A DNA stretch of 64,000 nt from Pseudooceanicola marinus (GTDB taxonomy: Bacteria; Pseudomonadota; Alphaproteobacteria; Rhodobacterales; Rhodobacteraceae). Shown here one piece after another: positions 8,510 through 17,963 of this stretch. Both the position numbers and the translations under genes were made by a program. The stretch lies in the NCBI RefSeq assembly GCF_002786295.1, contig NZ_PGTC01000016.1, positions 64,501 through 128,500 of the forward strand. Direction: 5' to 3'. The notes beneath the pieces are model-generated. The model had not been told where the DNA came from and did no database searches. It saw only the letters and a list, made by a program, of their open reading frames with translations. Every line of letters begins with the position of its first letter. Positions within the stretch are counted from its first letter, which is position 1.

Positions 8510-9493
8510 ATGTCCCGGGATCACTGGACCTTCCGCGCCCTGCAACTCTTCCTCGCGGCCTCGGTCGCACTTGGGGTCGCCTGGGGGCTGGGCATCACCA
8601 ATCCCTTCTGGGCGGCGATGCCGGTCTGGGTGGTCAGCCAGTCCTGGCGGGAGGACCTGGTGATCCGGGGCGTGTTGCGCATCCTGGGCACGATGCTGGG
8701 GGCCGGGCTGGGCCTGGTGATGCTGGCCCATGTTCATGATCCGGTGGCGCTGGTCGCCCTCTACATCCTGGGGGTCGGCGCAGGCACCTTCGCCGCCTTC
8801 TGGATCGGCACGACCTATTCCTACGGGGCGCTGATGGCGGCGATCACCCTGGGGGTGGTGGTGCTGCCCGGCGTGGCGACGGCGGGGGATCCCTGGGACC
8901 TGGCCCTGGGGCGGGTCTGGTGCACGCTGATCGGTGTGGCCTCGGTCACCCTCTTCACCTTTCCCTTCACCCCGCGTCGGGACGAGGCACAGCGGCTGCG
9001 GCTCGACCACGGGCTGGGCCGGGGGCTGCGCCATGGGGCGGTGGCGGGGATGATCGCCGGGGGCGGGCTGGTCCTGCTCTTGCTGATCAGCCAGTTCTGG
9101 ATCGTGGCGGGGGCGCTGGCGCTGACGGTCTTTGCCTCGATCATGGGGTCGATGCCCGATCCCCGTCCGCTGATCCGCTACCTGCCGCCGGCCGCGGCGC
9201 TTGGCGTGGTGGCGGCGGTGGCCTATCGCGGGCTGGGGCATTGGCTGGGCCTGGGGGATCCGGGCCTCTACCTGCTGGGCGTGGGGTTCATCGGCGCCGG
9301 GGCGCTGCTGCGCGCGCACCCGCGCCTTGCGCCCTTTGGCCTCGACAGCAACATGTGCTTCCTGCTCACGGCTGAGGTCGGCGCCATCGGTCACGGGCTG
9401 GCGCAGGAGGCTGCAGGCGGCCTGGCGCTGGTCTGTGGCACGCTGCTGGTGACGGCGGTGCACCGCCGCCTGCTGCCTGCGCATCTGGCCTAG
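8510..9493 (+). CDS. FUSC family permease (aromatic acid / fusaric acid exporter type)
   Basis: A 327-residue integral membrane protein with about ten hydrophobic segments in two sets separated by a charged loop (RRDEAQRLRLDHGLGRG, around residue 165-180). This is the short FUSC-type layout. Members of the family export aromatic acids or toxic weak acids; the substrate here is not determined. GGAG seven bases upstream supports the ATG at 8510; an in-frame upstream start at 8474 would run through the inverted repeat. The gene converges on, and overlaps by 4 bases, the stop of the enolase-superfamily gene on the other strand. The pob/pca operon for aromatic acids 2.5 kb away makes an aromatic acid a reasonable substrate guess. 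Confidence 0.75.
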   Translation: MSRDHWTFRALQLFLAASVALGVAWGLGITNPFWAAMPVWVVSQSWREDLVIRGVLRILGTMLGAGLGLVMLAHVHDPVALVALYILGVGAGTFAAFWIGTTYSYGALMAAITLGVVVLPGVATAGDPWDLALGRVWCTLIGVASVTLFTFPFTPRRDEAQRLRLDHGLGRGLRHGAVAGMIAGGGLVLLLLISQFWIVAGALALTVFASIMGSMPDPRPLIRYLPPAAALGVVAAVAYRGLGHWLGLGDPGLYLLGVGFIGAGALLRAHPRLAPFGLDSNMCFLLTAEVGAIGHGLAQEAAGGLALVCGTLLVTAVHRRLLPAHLA

Positions 9494-10719
9494 GCCTCGT
9501 CGCGCGGCGCGCCTCCCTGGAAGGCATTCGCCCGGTCGTAGCGGCAGGGGTCTTCCTGCATCGTCAGGTGCAGGGCATCGCCCGTGTAGGGATGCGCCCG
9601 CGCCAGTGCCTCGTCCACGTCGATCCCCAGCCCGGGGGCGTCGGACAGGGTGACATGGCCTGCCTCCACCCGGATCGCCCCGCCGATCAGCGCGCCGTGG
9701 AACGGGGTCTCGATGGTTTCGGCCATCATCAGGTTGGGGATCGTCGCGGCCAGGTGCAGGTTGGCGGCCCATTCCACCGGCCCGGCATAGAGATGCGGCG
9801 CCACCTGCGCGCCGAAGGCCTGGGCCAGGGCGGCGATCTTGCGGGTCTCCCAGATCCCGCCGGCCCGGCCCGTGGCCGGTTGCAGGATCGCCGCGCCAGC
9901 CTCCAGCACGGCGCGGAACTCCGCCAGGGTGGTCAGCCGCTCGCCCGTGGCCACTGGCAGGCCGGAGGCGCGACAGACCTCCGCCAGGCCGGTCAGATCA
10001 TCGGGCGGCACGGGTTCCTCGAACCAGGCGGGGTCGTAAGGGGTGATGGCGCGCGCCATGCGCAGGGCGCCAGTGGCGGTGAACTGGCCATGGGTGCCGA
10101 AGAGCAGATCCGCGTGATCGCCCACGGCCTCGCGCACCGCCTCGCAGACCTGGGCCGACAGGGCCAGGTCCGACCGCGCCGGCATGTGGCCGCCGCGGAT
10201 CGTATAGGGGCCGGCGGGGTCGAACTTCACCGCCGTATAGCCCCGCGCCACCAGATCGCGCGCGCTGTCGGCCGCCATCTCTGGGTTGGTCCAGAAGGCC
10301 GAAACGTCATGGTGGGGCAGGGGGTAGAGGTAGGAGTAGCAGCGGATCCGGTCGTTGATCCGGCCGCCCAGCAGGGCATGGACGGGCCGGTCACGGGCCT
10401 TGCCCAGGATGTCCCAACAGGCGATCTCCAGCCCCGAAAAGGCACCCATGACCGTCAGGTCGGGCCGCTGGGTGAAGCCCGCCGAATAGGCGCGGCGGGC
10501 CATCAGCTCGATCTGCTCGGGGTTTTCGCCGGCCATATGCCGGTCGAAGACATCGCGGATCACCGCTGTCATCGCCTCGGGCCCGACCGAGGCGGCATAG
10601 ACCTCGCCCCAGCCGATGATCCCGCAGGCCGTCGTCAGCTTCACCAGGATCCAGTAGCGCCCGCCCCAGCCTGGTGCGGGCGGGGCGGTGACGATGATGT
10701 CGAGGTCGGACAGGTGCAC
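9490..10719 (-). CDS. Mandelate racemase / muconate lactonizing enzyme family protein (enolase superfamily)
   Basis: A 409-residue acid-sugar dehydratase- or racemase-like enzyme. The N-terminal capping domain covers residues 1 to about 120, followed by a TIM barrel. Visible barrel motifs are the general base stretch AVKFDPAGPY, the metal ligands in FEEPVPPDD and ATGERLTT, and a His in VAPHLYAG. The usual first metal ligand motif (DxN or DxH) reads FGTHGQFT here, as in one subset of uncharacterised family members. Start: GTG at 10719, five bases after AAGGAGG; the in-frame TTG at 10734 precedes that site. It is the second gene of a two-gene operon with the alcohol dehydrogenase 34 bases upstream, suggesting sequential oxidation and dehydration of a sugar or sugar acid. 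The substrate is not known. Confidence 0.85.
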   Translation of the reverse strand: MHLSDLDIIVTAPPAPGWGGRYWILVKLTTACGIIGWGEVYAASVGPEAMTAVIRDVFDRHMAGENPEQIELMARRAYSAGFTQRPDLTVMGAFSGLEIACWDILGKARDRPVHALLGGRINDRIRCYSYLYPLPHHDVSAFWTNPEMAADSARDLVARGYTAVKFDPAGPYTIRGGHMPARSDLALSAQVCEAVREAVGDHADLLFGTHGQFTATGALRMARAITPYDPAWFEEPVPPDDLTGLAEVCRASGLPVATGERLTTLAEFRAVLEAGAAILQPATGRAGGIWETRKIAALAQAFGAQVAPHLYAGPVEWAANLHLAATIPNLMMAETIETPFHGALIGGAIRVEAGHVTLSDAPGLGIDVDEALARAHPYTGDALHLTMQEDPCRYDRANAFQGGAPRDEA

Positions 10720-10753
10720 GGGGGCCTCCTTCAACCGGCCGCGCCACTGCGGC

Positions 10754-11839
10754 CTATTTCATCATGATCACATTGCGGCGGGCCTGGCCGGCCAGCGTGT
10801 CGGCGATGGCCTCGTTGATCTGGTCCAGCGTCCAGCGTGCTGAAATCAGCTCATCCAGTTTCAGCCGCCCCTGCTGGTACATATCGACCATCCAGGGTAT
10901 GTCGCGTTTCACCACCACATTGCCCATCTTGGATCCGACGATGCCCTGGCCCGCGTCCGCCATGATCAGCGGCGAGTAGCTGGATGTCTTGTCGCCATGG
11001 GGCATCCCCACCATGACGATCCTGCCGCCCCGTGCAAGGTAGCGCGGCGCCATGTCGTAGACCGGTGCCGCACCCACAGTGACCAGCACCGCATCGGCGC
11101 CCCGTCCCAGCACCTGCTTCACCTCTTTCCAGGGTTTTCCCTCGGCGCTGACCACGTCTGTGGCGCCGAACTCCTTCGCCGCCTCCAGCTTTTCGGGCAC
11201 CAGGTCGACCGCCACGATGCGCCGGGCACCGGCGATGCGCGCGCCCTGGATGGCGTTCAGGCCGACACCGCCCGCGCCGATCACCACCACGTCGTCTCCC
11301 GCGCGGATTTCGCTGGCGTAGACGGCGGCACCCACCCCGGTGATCACCCCGCAGGAGATCAGGCTGGCCGCGTCCATCGGGATGCTGTCGGGGATGGCGA
11401 CGACCTGGCTCTGGTCCACCACCATCTTCTCGGCGAAGGCGCCGGAGGCCATGGCCTGCATCACCGGCGTGCCGTCGGGCAGGCTGATCGGGCTTTGCGC
11501 CACGGCGTCAAACGGGGTTTCGCAGATCGTGGGCATGCCCGAGCCGCAGCAGTCACAATGGCCGCAAGCGCGGATCAGGGTGACGCAGACCGGATCGCCC
11601 ACCTTCAGCCCGTGCACCCCTTGCCCGAGCGCGGTGATCCGCCCCGCCGCTTCATGCCCGAAGACCGCCGGCACCTGGCCGCCGAAGCCGCCCTGCCAGA
11701 AGGAAATGTCGGAATGGCAGATTGCCACCGCTTCCAGTTCCACCTCGACCTCGCCCATTTCGGGTGCGCGCAGTTGCACGTCTTCGATGGTCATCGGCGC
11801 GTTGAATTCACGGCAAAGCGCCGCCTTGATGGTCTGCAT
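10754..11839 (-). CDS. Zinc-dependent alcohol dehydrogenase (class III-like)
   Basis: A 361-residue medium-chain NAD(P)-dependent dehydrogenase. Visible features are the catalytic zinc site (ICHSDISFW and FGHEAAGRI), a structural-zinc cysteine cluster (CGHCDCCGSGMPTIC) and the Rossmann glycine motif GAGGVGLNAI. Overall it resembles class III/glutathione-dependent or aryl alcohol dehydrogenases, but assignment to a substrate is not possible. The ATG at 11839 follows GGGAGG; an in-frame start at 11887 adds 16 unlikely residues. It leads an operon with the enolase-superfamily enzyme. The promoter region holds a palindromic operator-like sequence, so the pair is probably inducible. Confidence 0.9.
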   Translation of the reverse strand: MQTIKAALCREFNAPMTIEDVQLRAPEMGEVEVELEAVAICHSDISFWQGGFGGQVPAVFGHEAAGRITALGQGVHGLKVGDPVCVTLIRACGHCDCCGSGMPTICETPFDAVAQSPISLPDGTPVMQAMASGAFAEKMVVDQSQVVAIPDSIPMDAASLISCGVITGVGAAVYASEIRAGDDVVVIGAGGVGLNAIQGARIAGARRIVAVDLVPEKLEAAKEFGATDVVSAEGKPWKEVKQVLGRGADAVLVTVGAAPVYDMAPRYLARGGRIVMVGMPHGDKTSSYSPLIMADAGQGIVGSKMGNVVVKRDIPWMVDMYQQGRLKLDELISARWTLDQINEAIADTLAGQARRNVIMMK

Positions 11840-11892
11840 GTGATCCCTCCCGTTTGCTGCGGGCGTCCTCGGGACGACCCGCCGCATTCTGC

Positions 11893-11917
11893 GAAATATA
11901 TTTCCTCATATCGAAAT
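11893..11917 (-). promoter_or_regulatory. Palindromic operator-like sequence ahead of the dehydrogenase operon
   Basis: Two overlapping symmetric elements are present: GAAATATATTTC (11893-11904, perfect 12-bp palindrome) and ATTTC-N8-GAAAT (11900-11917). They lie about 55-80 bases upstream of the dehydrogenase start in an AT-rich patch within GC-rich DNA. The second form resembles IclR- or GntR-type operators. No matching regulator gene is adjacent. Confidence 0.45.
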
Positions 11918-12004
11918 TAGCGCCTATGGCCGCTGACCGATAGGGAAAAGATTGCCGCAGCATGAGGCGGGCAAGCGCGCGCGCACGAGGCGCGCGCTGC
12001 GGGA

Positions 12005-13333
12005 TCAGAGCGCGGAGACCGCCGCCGCGAAGGCGCGGGCATTGGCGGGGGCGTCGCCCATCTGGGTCTCGGGGGAGAAGAGGCCCGACAGGTCCAGCTC
12101 GGGGAAGGCGTCGCGGGCCAGCTCGCCCAGTGGGCGGCCCGAAGCCAGCACCTCCTGCACCAGCTCCTTCACCTTGGCCTGGGCTTCGGGGCGGGGCATG
12201 ACACCCGCCAGGCGGAAGGACAGCGCCTCGGCATGCAGCAGGCCCAGGCTGTCGCTGAAGACGGCGTGCATCTCCTCGGCCTTGGGTGTCAGGCCGGGGG
12301 CCATGTCGCGCGCGGTCTGCAGGGCGGCGGCGGCCGAGAGGCACAGCTGCGGCAGGGTCAGCCATTCGGTGAACCAGGCCGCCCCGTCGCGTTCCTGGCG
12401 CGGCATGCCCGCACCATCGAGGATCGCCTTCAGCCCCAGCACCTGACGCGCCGAGGCCAGCAGGACCGAGGGCTGCACCGGGTTCTGTTTCTGCGGCATC
12501 GTGGAGGAGCCGCCGGAGGCTGACAGCTTGATCTCCGACACCGAGCTTTGGGCCATCAGGATCAGGTCGTCGCCCATCTTGCCCAGAACCTGCGCCATGC
12601 GCGCCAGCCAGGAGGCAATGCGCAGCACGGGTCCGCGATCGGCGTGCCAGCTGCGGCCCGGATCGCCCAGGCCCAGCCCTTCGGCCAGCTTGGCGCGCAG
12701 CGCGGCACCCTGTCCAGCGAACTCCGCCCCCGTTCCGGCGGCGCCGGACAGAGAGACCCAAAGCGCGGTCTCTCGCAGGGCGGGCAGCTCTTTCAGCAGG
12801 TCGAGCAGGGGCCAGCCCCAGGCGGAGACATGGCTGCCGAAGCTGACGGGCGTGGCGAACTGGCCGTAGGTGCGGCCCGCCATGGGCAGCTCGGCATGGT
12901 CGGAGGCCAGCCGCGCAAGCGTCCCCAGAAGGTCCTTCAGCCCGTCTTCGCAGAGCGTCAGCAGCTGGCGCAGGCGCAGCATCTGCCCGGTGTCCGCGAT
13001 GTCCTGCGATGTAGCGCCCCAGTGCACGTATTGCGCATGTTCCGGCGCCTGCATCTCCTTGCGGAACTCGGCCACCAGGGAAGGTACGGCGACGCCGTTC
13101 TTGCCCGCGCCGGCCTGCAACGCGCCGGGGTCAATGGCCAGCTCCATCGAGGCGCGATGGATGAAGGCGGCGGAGACCTCTGGGATCATGCCGAGCCCGC
13201 CTTGCGCCTTGGCCAGCGCGCCCTCGACGATCAGCATCGAGCGGACCTCGGCGCTGTCGGTGAAAAGTCGCGCGGCCTCGCCTGCGTTGAACAGCTTGGA
13301 ATAGATTTGACCGTCGTGCACCGAGCCCGCCAT
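12005..13333 (-). CDS. pcaB: 3-carboxy-cis,cis-muconate cycloisomerase
   Basis: A 442-residue fumarase/aspartase-superfamily enzyme of the protocatechuate branch of the 3-oxoadipate pathway. It lactonises 3-carboxymuconate to 4-carboxymuconolactone. The superfamily signature GSSTMPQKQNPVQPSV is present near residue 270, and the N-terminal region (SKLFNAGEAARLFTD) fits PcaB. It is about as long as other bacterial PcaB proteins. Its ATG overlaps the stop of the upstream hydrolase by one base (TAATG), so it is translationally coupled. It is the last gene of the pob/pca operon; downstream on this strand is a GC-rich hairpin and then the separate dehydrogenase operon. Confidence 0.94.
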   Translation of the reverse strand: MAGSVHDGQIYSKLFNAGEAARLFTDSAEVRSMLIVEGALAKAQGGLGMIPEVSAAFIHRASMELAIDPGALQAGAGKNGVAVPSLVAEFRKEMQAPEHAQYVHWGATSQDIADTGQMLRLRQLLTLCEDGLKDLLGTLARLASDHAELPMAGRTYGQFATPVSFGSHVSAWGWPLLDLLKELPALRETALWVSLSGAAGTGAEFAGQGAALRAKLAEGLGLGDPGRSWHADRGPVLRIASWLARMAQVLGKMGDDLILMAQSSVSEIKLSASGGSSTMPQKQNPVQPSVLLASARQVLGLKAILDGAGMPRQERDGAAWFTEWLTLPQLCLSAAAALQTARDMAPGLTPKAEEMHAVFSDSLGLLHAEALSFRLAGVMPRPEAQAKVKELVQEVLASGRPLGELARDAFPELDLSGLFSPETQMGDAPANARAFAAAVSAL

Positions 13334-14040
13334 TACAGGTCCTCCGCGATGCGGGACAGCAGGGCGGCAAGGCCCTCGGGGTCGGAAAGGAAGGGGGAAT
13401 GTCCGGTGGGCATGTCGTATCGGTCCTTCGGGTCACAGGAGCGCGCCATCTCGGCCTGGGCGTCAGGTGAAATGGTCAGGTCTTCGGTGCAACGGATATA
13501 GGATCGCGGTCGGCTCTGCCAGTTCGGGCCAAGGCGGATCTTCTCGCTGTGCGGGGCCATCGGCTCGGGGCAGAGCCGGCTGCGGGCCTCGGCGCGCAGG
13601 GCCTCGGGCAGGCCGTGGTAGAAGCGGGTGTCATCCGCGCCGTCGTCCATCGCGTAGTCCTCGCCCTGCCGACGGGCCAGGCCCTTCAGCGGTGGCTCGG
13701 GCATGGCGTTTGCCATCTCCAGCAGGGAGGCGTCGTCGCGGGGCAGGAAGGCGCAGAGGTAGATCAGCCGGGTGACCCGCCGCGGGTCCAGCTCCGCCGC
13801 GCGGGAGATCGGGAAGCCGCCCGCGGAATGGCCGACCAGGACCGAAGGTTGCTCGGCATGGTCGAGCACGCAGCGCGCGTAATCGTCCAGGGTCAGGCTG
13901 TCATGGGGGCGGGGATCGCCGCCGCGACCGGGCAGGTCGGGGGCGGTCACGTGATGTCCCCGAGCCAGAAGCTCGGGGACCACTTGGTGCCAGCACCAGC
14001 CGGTATGGCAGGCGCCGTGGATCAGCACGAAACGGGCCAT
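13333..14040 (-). CDS. Alpha/beta hydrolase within the pca operon (methylesterase-like)
   Basis: A 235-residue alpha/beta hydrolase whose opening FVLIHGACHTGWCWHQV and nucleophile motif VGHSAGGF (Ser72) resemble the plant salicylate/polyneuridine methylesterase and hydroxynitrile-lyase group. His214 (TGHSPFLSD) and an Asp near 186 (CTEDLTISPD) would complete the triad. It is cytoplasmic, with no signal peptide. It sits between pcaG (13 bases away) and pcaB (1-base overlap), so it is made together with the aromatic enzymes. It is not PcaD, which is present separately at 15758. A role in cleaving esters of hydroxybenzoate or protocatechuate to feed the pathway is an inference from position and fold. 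Confidence 0.8.
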   Translation of the reverse strand: MARFVLIHGACHTGWCWHQVVPELLARGHHVTAPDLPGRGGDPRPHDSLTLDDYARCVLDHAEQPSVLVGHSAGGFPISRAAELDPRRVTRLIYLCAFLPRDDASLLEMANAMPEPPLKGLARRQGEDYAMDDGADDTRFYHGLPEALRAEARSRLCPEPMAPHSEKIRLGPNWQSRPRSYIRCTEDLTISPDAQAEMARSCDPKDRYDMPTGHSPFLSDPEGLAALLSRIAEDL

Positions 14041-14053
14041 CAGATGTGGGCCA

Positions 14054-14653
14054 TCAGATGTCGAGGAAGACCGTCTCGCCCTCGCCTTGCAGGCGGATGT
14101 CGAAGGTGTACTTGCCCTCGGCAGTCTTCTTCGCGATCAGCGTGTCGACGCGCGGACGCTGTTCGATCCGGGCCAGCAGCGGGTCGGCGCTGTTGTCCTC
14201 GTCCTCGAAGTAGATGCGCGTCTGCAGGCCGATGTTGATGCCGCGGGCGACGACCCAGACCGAGATGTGCGGCGCCTGAATCACGCCGCCACGGCCCTTG
14301 GTTGCGCCGGGCTTGACGGTGCGCAGGGTGAAGATGCCGGTTTCCTTGTCCGCGGTGAAGCGGCAGAAGCCGGAAACCTTTGGATCCGCGCCCTCGCTGC
14401 CGGGGAAGATGCCGGCGGCATCCGCCTGCCAGCTTTCCATCATCGCGTCACGCATCGCCCAGCCGGTGCCGTCGTAGACGGAGCCGGTGATCTCGATGAT
14501 CTCGCCCTTGGCGCCGTCTTCGATGGGCGACAGGGCCAGGTCTTCGGGATAGATGCCTTCCAGGCCTGCAAAGGTCGGAACGCAGCCGATGTGGACGTAG
14601 GGGCCCGCCGTCTGGGACGGGGTTTCCTGCAGGATGTCGAGTTGCTGGGTCAT
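14054..14653 (-). CDS. pcaG: Protocatechuate 3,4-dioxygenase, alpha subunit
   Basis: The 199-residue partner of PcaH in the intradiol ring-cleaving dioxygenase that opens protocatechuate to 3-carboxy-cis,cis-muconate. The alpha subunit shares the beta-sandwich fold but lacks the iron-ligand set. Landmarks are the opening TPSQTAGPYVHIG and the HISVWVVARGINIGLQTRIY segment, which corresponds to the core around the PcaH metal site. The length matches the family. It lies 3 bases downstream of pcaH, the normal arrangement. Confidence 0.95.
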   Translation of the reverse strand: MTQQLDILQETPSQTAGPYVHIGCVPTFAGLEGIYPEDLALSPIEDGAKGEIIEITGSVYDGTGWAMRDAMMESWQADAAGIFPGSEGADPKVSGFCRFTADKETGIFTLRTVKPGATKGRGGVIQAPHISVWVVARGINIGLQTRIYFEDEDNSADPLLARIEQRPRVDTLIAKKTAEGKYTFDIRLQGEGETVFLDI

Positions 14654-14656
14654 GGA

Positions 14657-15385
14657 TTACATCCCCTCGAGCTTGTTTTCGAACATGGTCTGACGGCGGC
14701 CGCGCAGGACGACGTCGAACTTGTAGGCCAGGAAGTCCATCGGACGGGCCTTGGCCATGTCCAGCGGTGCGACCAGGCGGTCCAGCTGGCTGCGCGACTT
14801 GATCGTGGCCGCGATCGGGCAGCGGTCGATCAGCGGGTCACCCTCGAAGTAGAGCTGGGTGATCAGGCGCTGGCCGAAGCTGTGGCCGAAGACCGACATG
14901 TGGATGTGCATCGGGCGCCAGTCATTGCCGCGGTTCGGCCAGGGGTAGGCGCCGGGGCGGATGGTCAGGAACTCGTAGTAGCCGTTCTCATCCGTGATCG
15001 TACGGCCGCAACCGCCGAAATTCGGGTCGAGCGGGGCAAAGTAGGTATCCTTCACGTGGCGGTAGCGTCCGCCCGCGTTGGCCTGCCAGATCTCGACCAG
15101 GGTGTGCGGCACCGGGCGGCCGTTCTCGTCCAGAACGCGACCGTGTACCAGGATGCGTTCGCCCACGGCCGGCGCGGCGCCCTTGGTCCAGTTCAGGATC
15201 AGGTTGTTGTCCAGCTCGCCCAGCAGGTTGTGGCCGAAACGCGGGCCGGTTTCCTCGGACGGGGTGGATTCCATCGACAGCAGCGGCAGGTTCGGCGAGC
15301 GCGTGATGCTGGTCTTGTAGCCCGGGTCGTAGGGCACGGGATGGATCTCGCGATTTCGCGGGATCAGCGGGCCGAGATCGGTCAT
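14657..15385 (-). CDS. pcaH: Protocatechuate 3,4-dioxygenase, beta (iron-binding) subunit
   Basis: The 242-residue catalytic subunit with the Fe(III) site. Tyr108 (GGRYRHV), Tyr147 (GAYPWPN), His160 and His162 (RPMHIHMSVFG) correspond to the four classical ligands, which in the Pseudomonas enzyme are numbered 408, 447, 460 and 462 for the beta chain. The N-terminus (RNREIHPVPYDPGYKTSI) is family-typical. The start ATG overlaps the pcaC stop (ATGA), and pcaG follows after 3 bases. With pcaG it makes the ring-opening step of the pathway. Confidence 0.97.
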   Translation of the reverse strand: MTDLGPLIPRNREIHPVPYDPGYKTSITRSPNLPLLSMESTPSEETGPRFGHNLLGELDNNLILNWTKGAAPAVGERILVHGRVLDENGRPVPHTLVEIWQANAGGRYRHVKDTYFAPLDPNFGGCGRTITDENGYYEFLTIRPGAYPWPNRGNDWRPMHIHMSVFGHSFGQRLITQLYFEGDPLIDRCPIAATIKSRSQLDRLVAPLDMAKARPMDFLAYKFDVVLRGRRQTMFENKLEGM

Positions 15386-15768
15386 TGGTCTTGCTCCTCC
15401 ATTTCGGCGTAGGTTTGTTTCGCCAGCTTCAGCGCGTGGTTTGCGCGCGGAACGCCCGCGTAGATGGCGACGTGCTGGAAGGCTTCCTGCACATCCTGTT
15501 TCGACGCACCGGTGCGGGCGGTGGCCCGGATGTGCATCGGAATCTCCTCGAAGTTGCCGGTGGCGGCCAGCAGCGCCAGGGTCAGCATCGACCGCTCGCG
15601 CTTGCTGATGCCGTCGCTGGCCCAGACATTGCCCCAGGCCCCCTCGGTGATCAGGGTCTGGAAGGGCAGGTCGAAGTCGGTCTTGGCGGCCTCGGCACGG
15701 TCGACATGGGCATCACCCAGGACCGAGCGGCGGACCTCCATCCCTTTTTCGAAACGGTCATTGGACAT
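15382..15768 (-). CDS. pcaC: 4-carboxymuconolactone decarboxylase
   Basis: A 128-residue CMD-family protein, the normal length for a stand-alone PcaC. It decarboxylates 4-carboxymuconolactone to 3-oxoadipate enol-lactone. Family marks are the N-terminal RFEKGMEVRRSVLGDAHVDR and the helical EIPMHIRATARTGASKQDV stretch. Start: MSNDRFEKG at 15768; the longer frame to 15849 runs into the upstream pcaD gene. It overlaps the pcaD 3' end by 11 bases and pcaH by 4, indicating tight coupling. Confidence 0.95.
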   Translation of the reverse strand: MSNDRFEKGMEVRRSVLGDAHVDRAEAAKTDFDLPFQTLITEGAWGNVWASDGISKRERSMLTLALLAATGNFEEIPMHIRATARTGASKQDVQEAFQHVAIYAGVPRANHALKLAKQTYAEMEEQDQ

Positions 15769-16548
15769 GGCCGGTCTCCTTGATGAAATCACTGAGGATA
15801 CGGGCGTATTCCTCGGGGGTCTCGACGCAGGGCAGGTGGCCCGCGCCACGGATCAGCTCCAGCCGCGAGCCGGGCACAAGGTCCACGGTCTCGCGCACCA
15901 GGTCGGGCGGGCTGGCGCCGTCCTCGGTGCCCGCGATGCCCAGGCAGGGCAGGCGCAGGCCGGAGGTCGGCGTGTAGAAATCGGTGCCGGCGATGGCGGC
16001 GCAGCAGCCAGTGTAGCCCTCCAGATCCTGGCGGGCCAGCATGGTCTGCCACGCGGCAAGTTCCGGCGTGGCGCGGAATTTCTTGCCGAACCAGCGTTCC
16101 ATCGTGGGGGCCGCGATGGACCCGACGCCCTCGGCCCGGCACTTGGCGATCCGGTCGTGCCACATCTCGGCGGTGCCCATCTTGGCAGCCGAGTTGGAGA
16201 TGACCAGCGCGCGCACCAGGTCCAGGCGTTTCACCGCCAGACCCTGGCCGATCATGCCGCCGATGGACAGGCCGACGAACAGCGCATCCTTGACGCCCAG
16301 GTGATCCAGCAGCGCCTCGACATCGGAGATCAGCGTGCCCATGGAGTAGGGCGCGGGCGTGCCTTCGCTCAACCCATGGCCGCGCTTGTCATAGCGGATG
16401 ATGCGCAGGCCGGCGGGCAGCAGCGGCACCAGCTTGTCCCAGAGGCGCAGATCCGTGCCGAGCGAGTTGGCAAAGACGATGGGGGCGCCGTCGGGGTCCC
16501 CTTCGTCGGTGTAGTGGATCTTCAGTCGGTCGAGGTCGGCGATTTTCA

Positions 16549-16549
<1 letters not shown>
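15758..16549 (-). CDS. pcaD: 3-oxoadipate enol-lactonase
   Basis: A 263-residue alpha/beta hydrolase that opens 3-oxoadipate enol-lactone to 3-oxoadipate. The nucleophile is Ser95 in VGLSIGGM, with an Asp in GTEDGASP and a His in GAGHLPCVE. The start MKIADLDRL is an ATG overlapping the pobA stop (TGATG). Neighbouring pobA and pcaC support PcaD over other hydrolases. The next enzymes (PcaI/J transferase, PcaF thiolase) are not in the window. Confidence 0.94.
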
Positions 16550-17795
<1,246 letters not shown>

Positions 17796-17904
17796 CCGCG
17801 TCCTTGCCGCGCCGCAGCGCCCAGGGCGGGTGGCAAAGGGGCCCCGGGGCGACCCGGGCCCGGTCGTCGCCGCGATTCTTGCAGCCGAGCCGCAATTTTG
17901 ACGG

Positions 17905-17940
17905 CAAAACGCCCGCCCGGCGCGGGGCCGGACGGGCGTC
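17905..17940 (-). terminator. Terminator after the PLP dehydratase operon
   Basis: On the reverse strand ACGCCCGTCCGGC pairs with GCCGGGCGGGCGT and is followed by TTTTG, 24 bases past the stop at 17964. It also insulates the pobA promoter from upstream reading. Confidence 0.75.
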
Positions 17941-17963
17941 ACGTTCAAAAGGTGATGAGTGGA

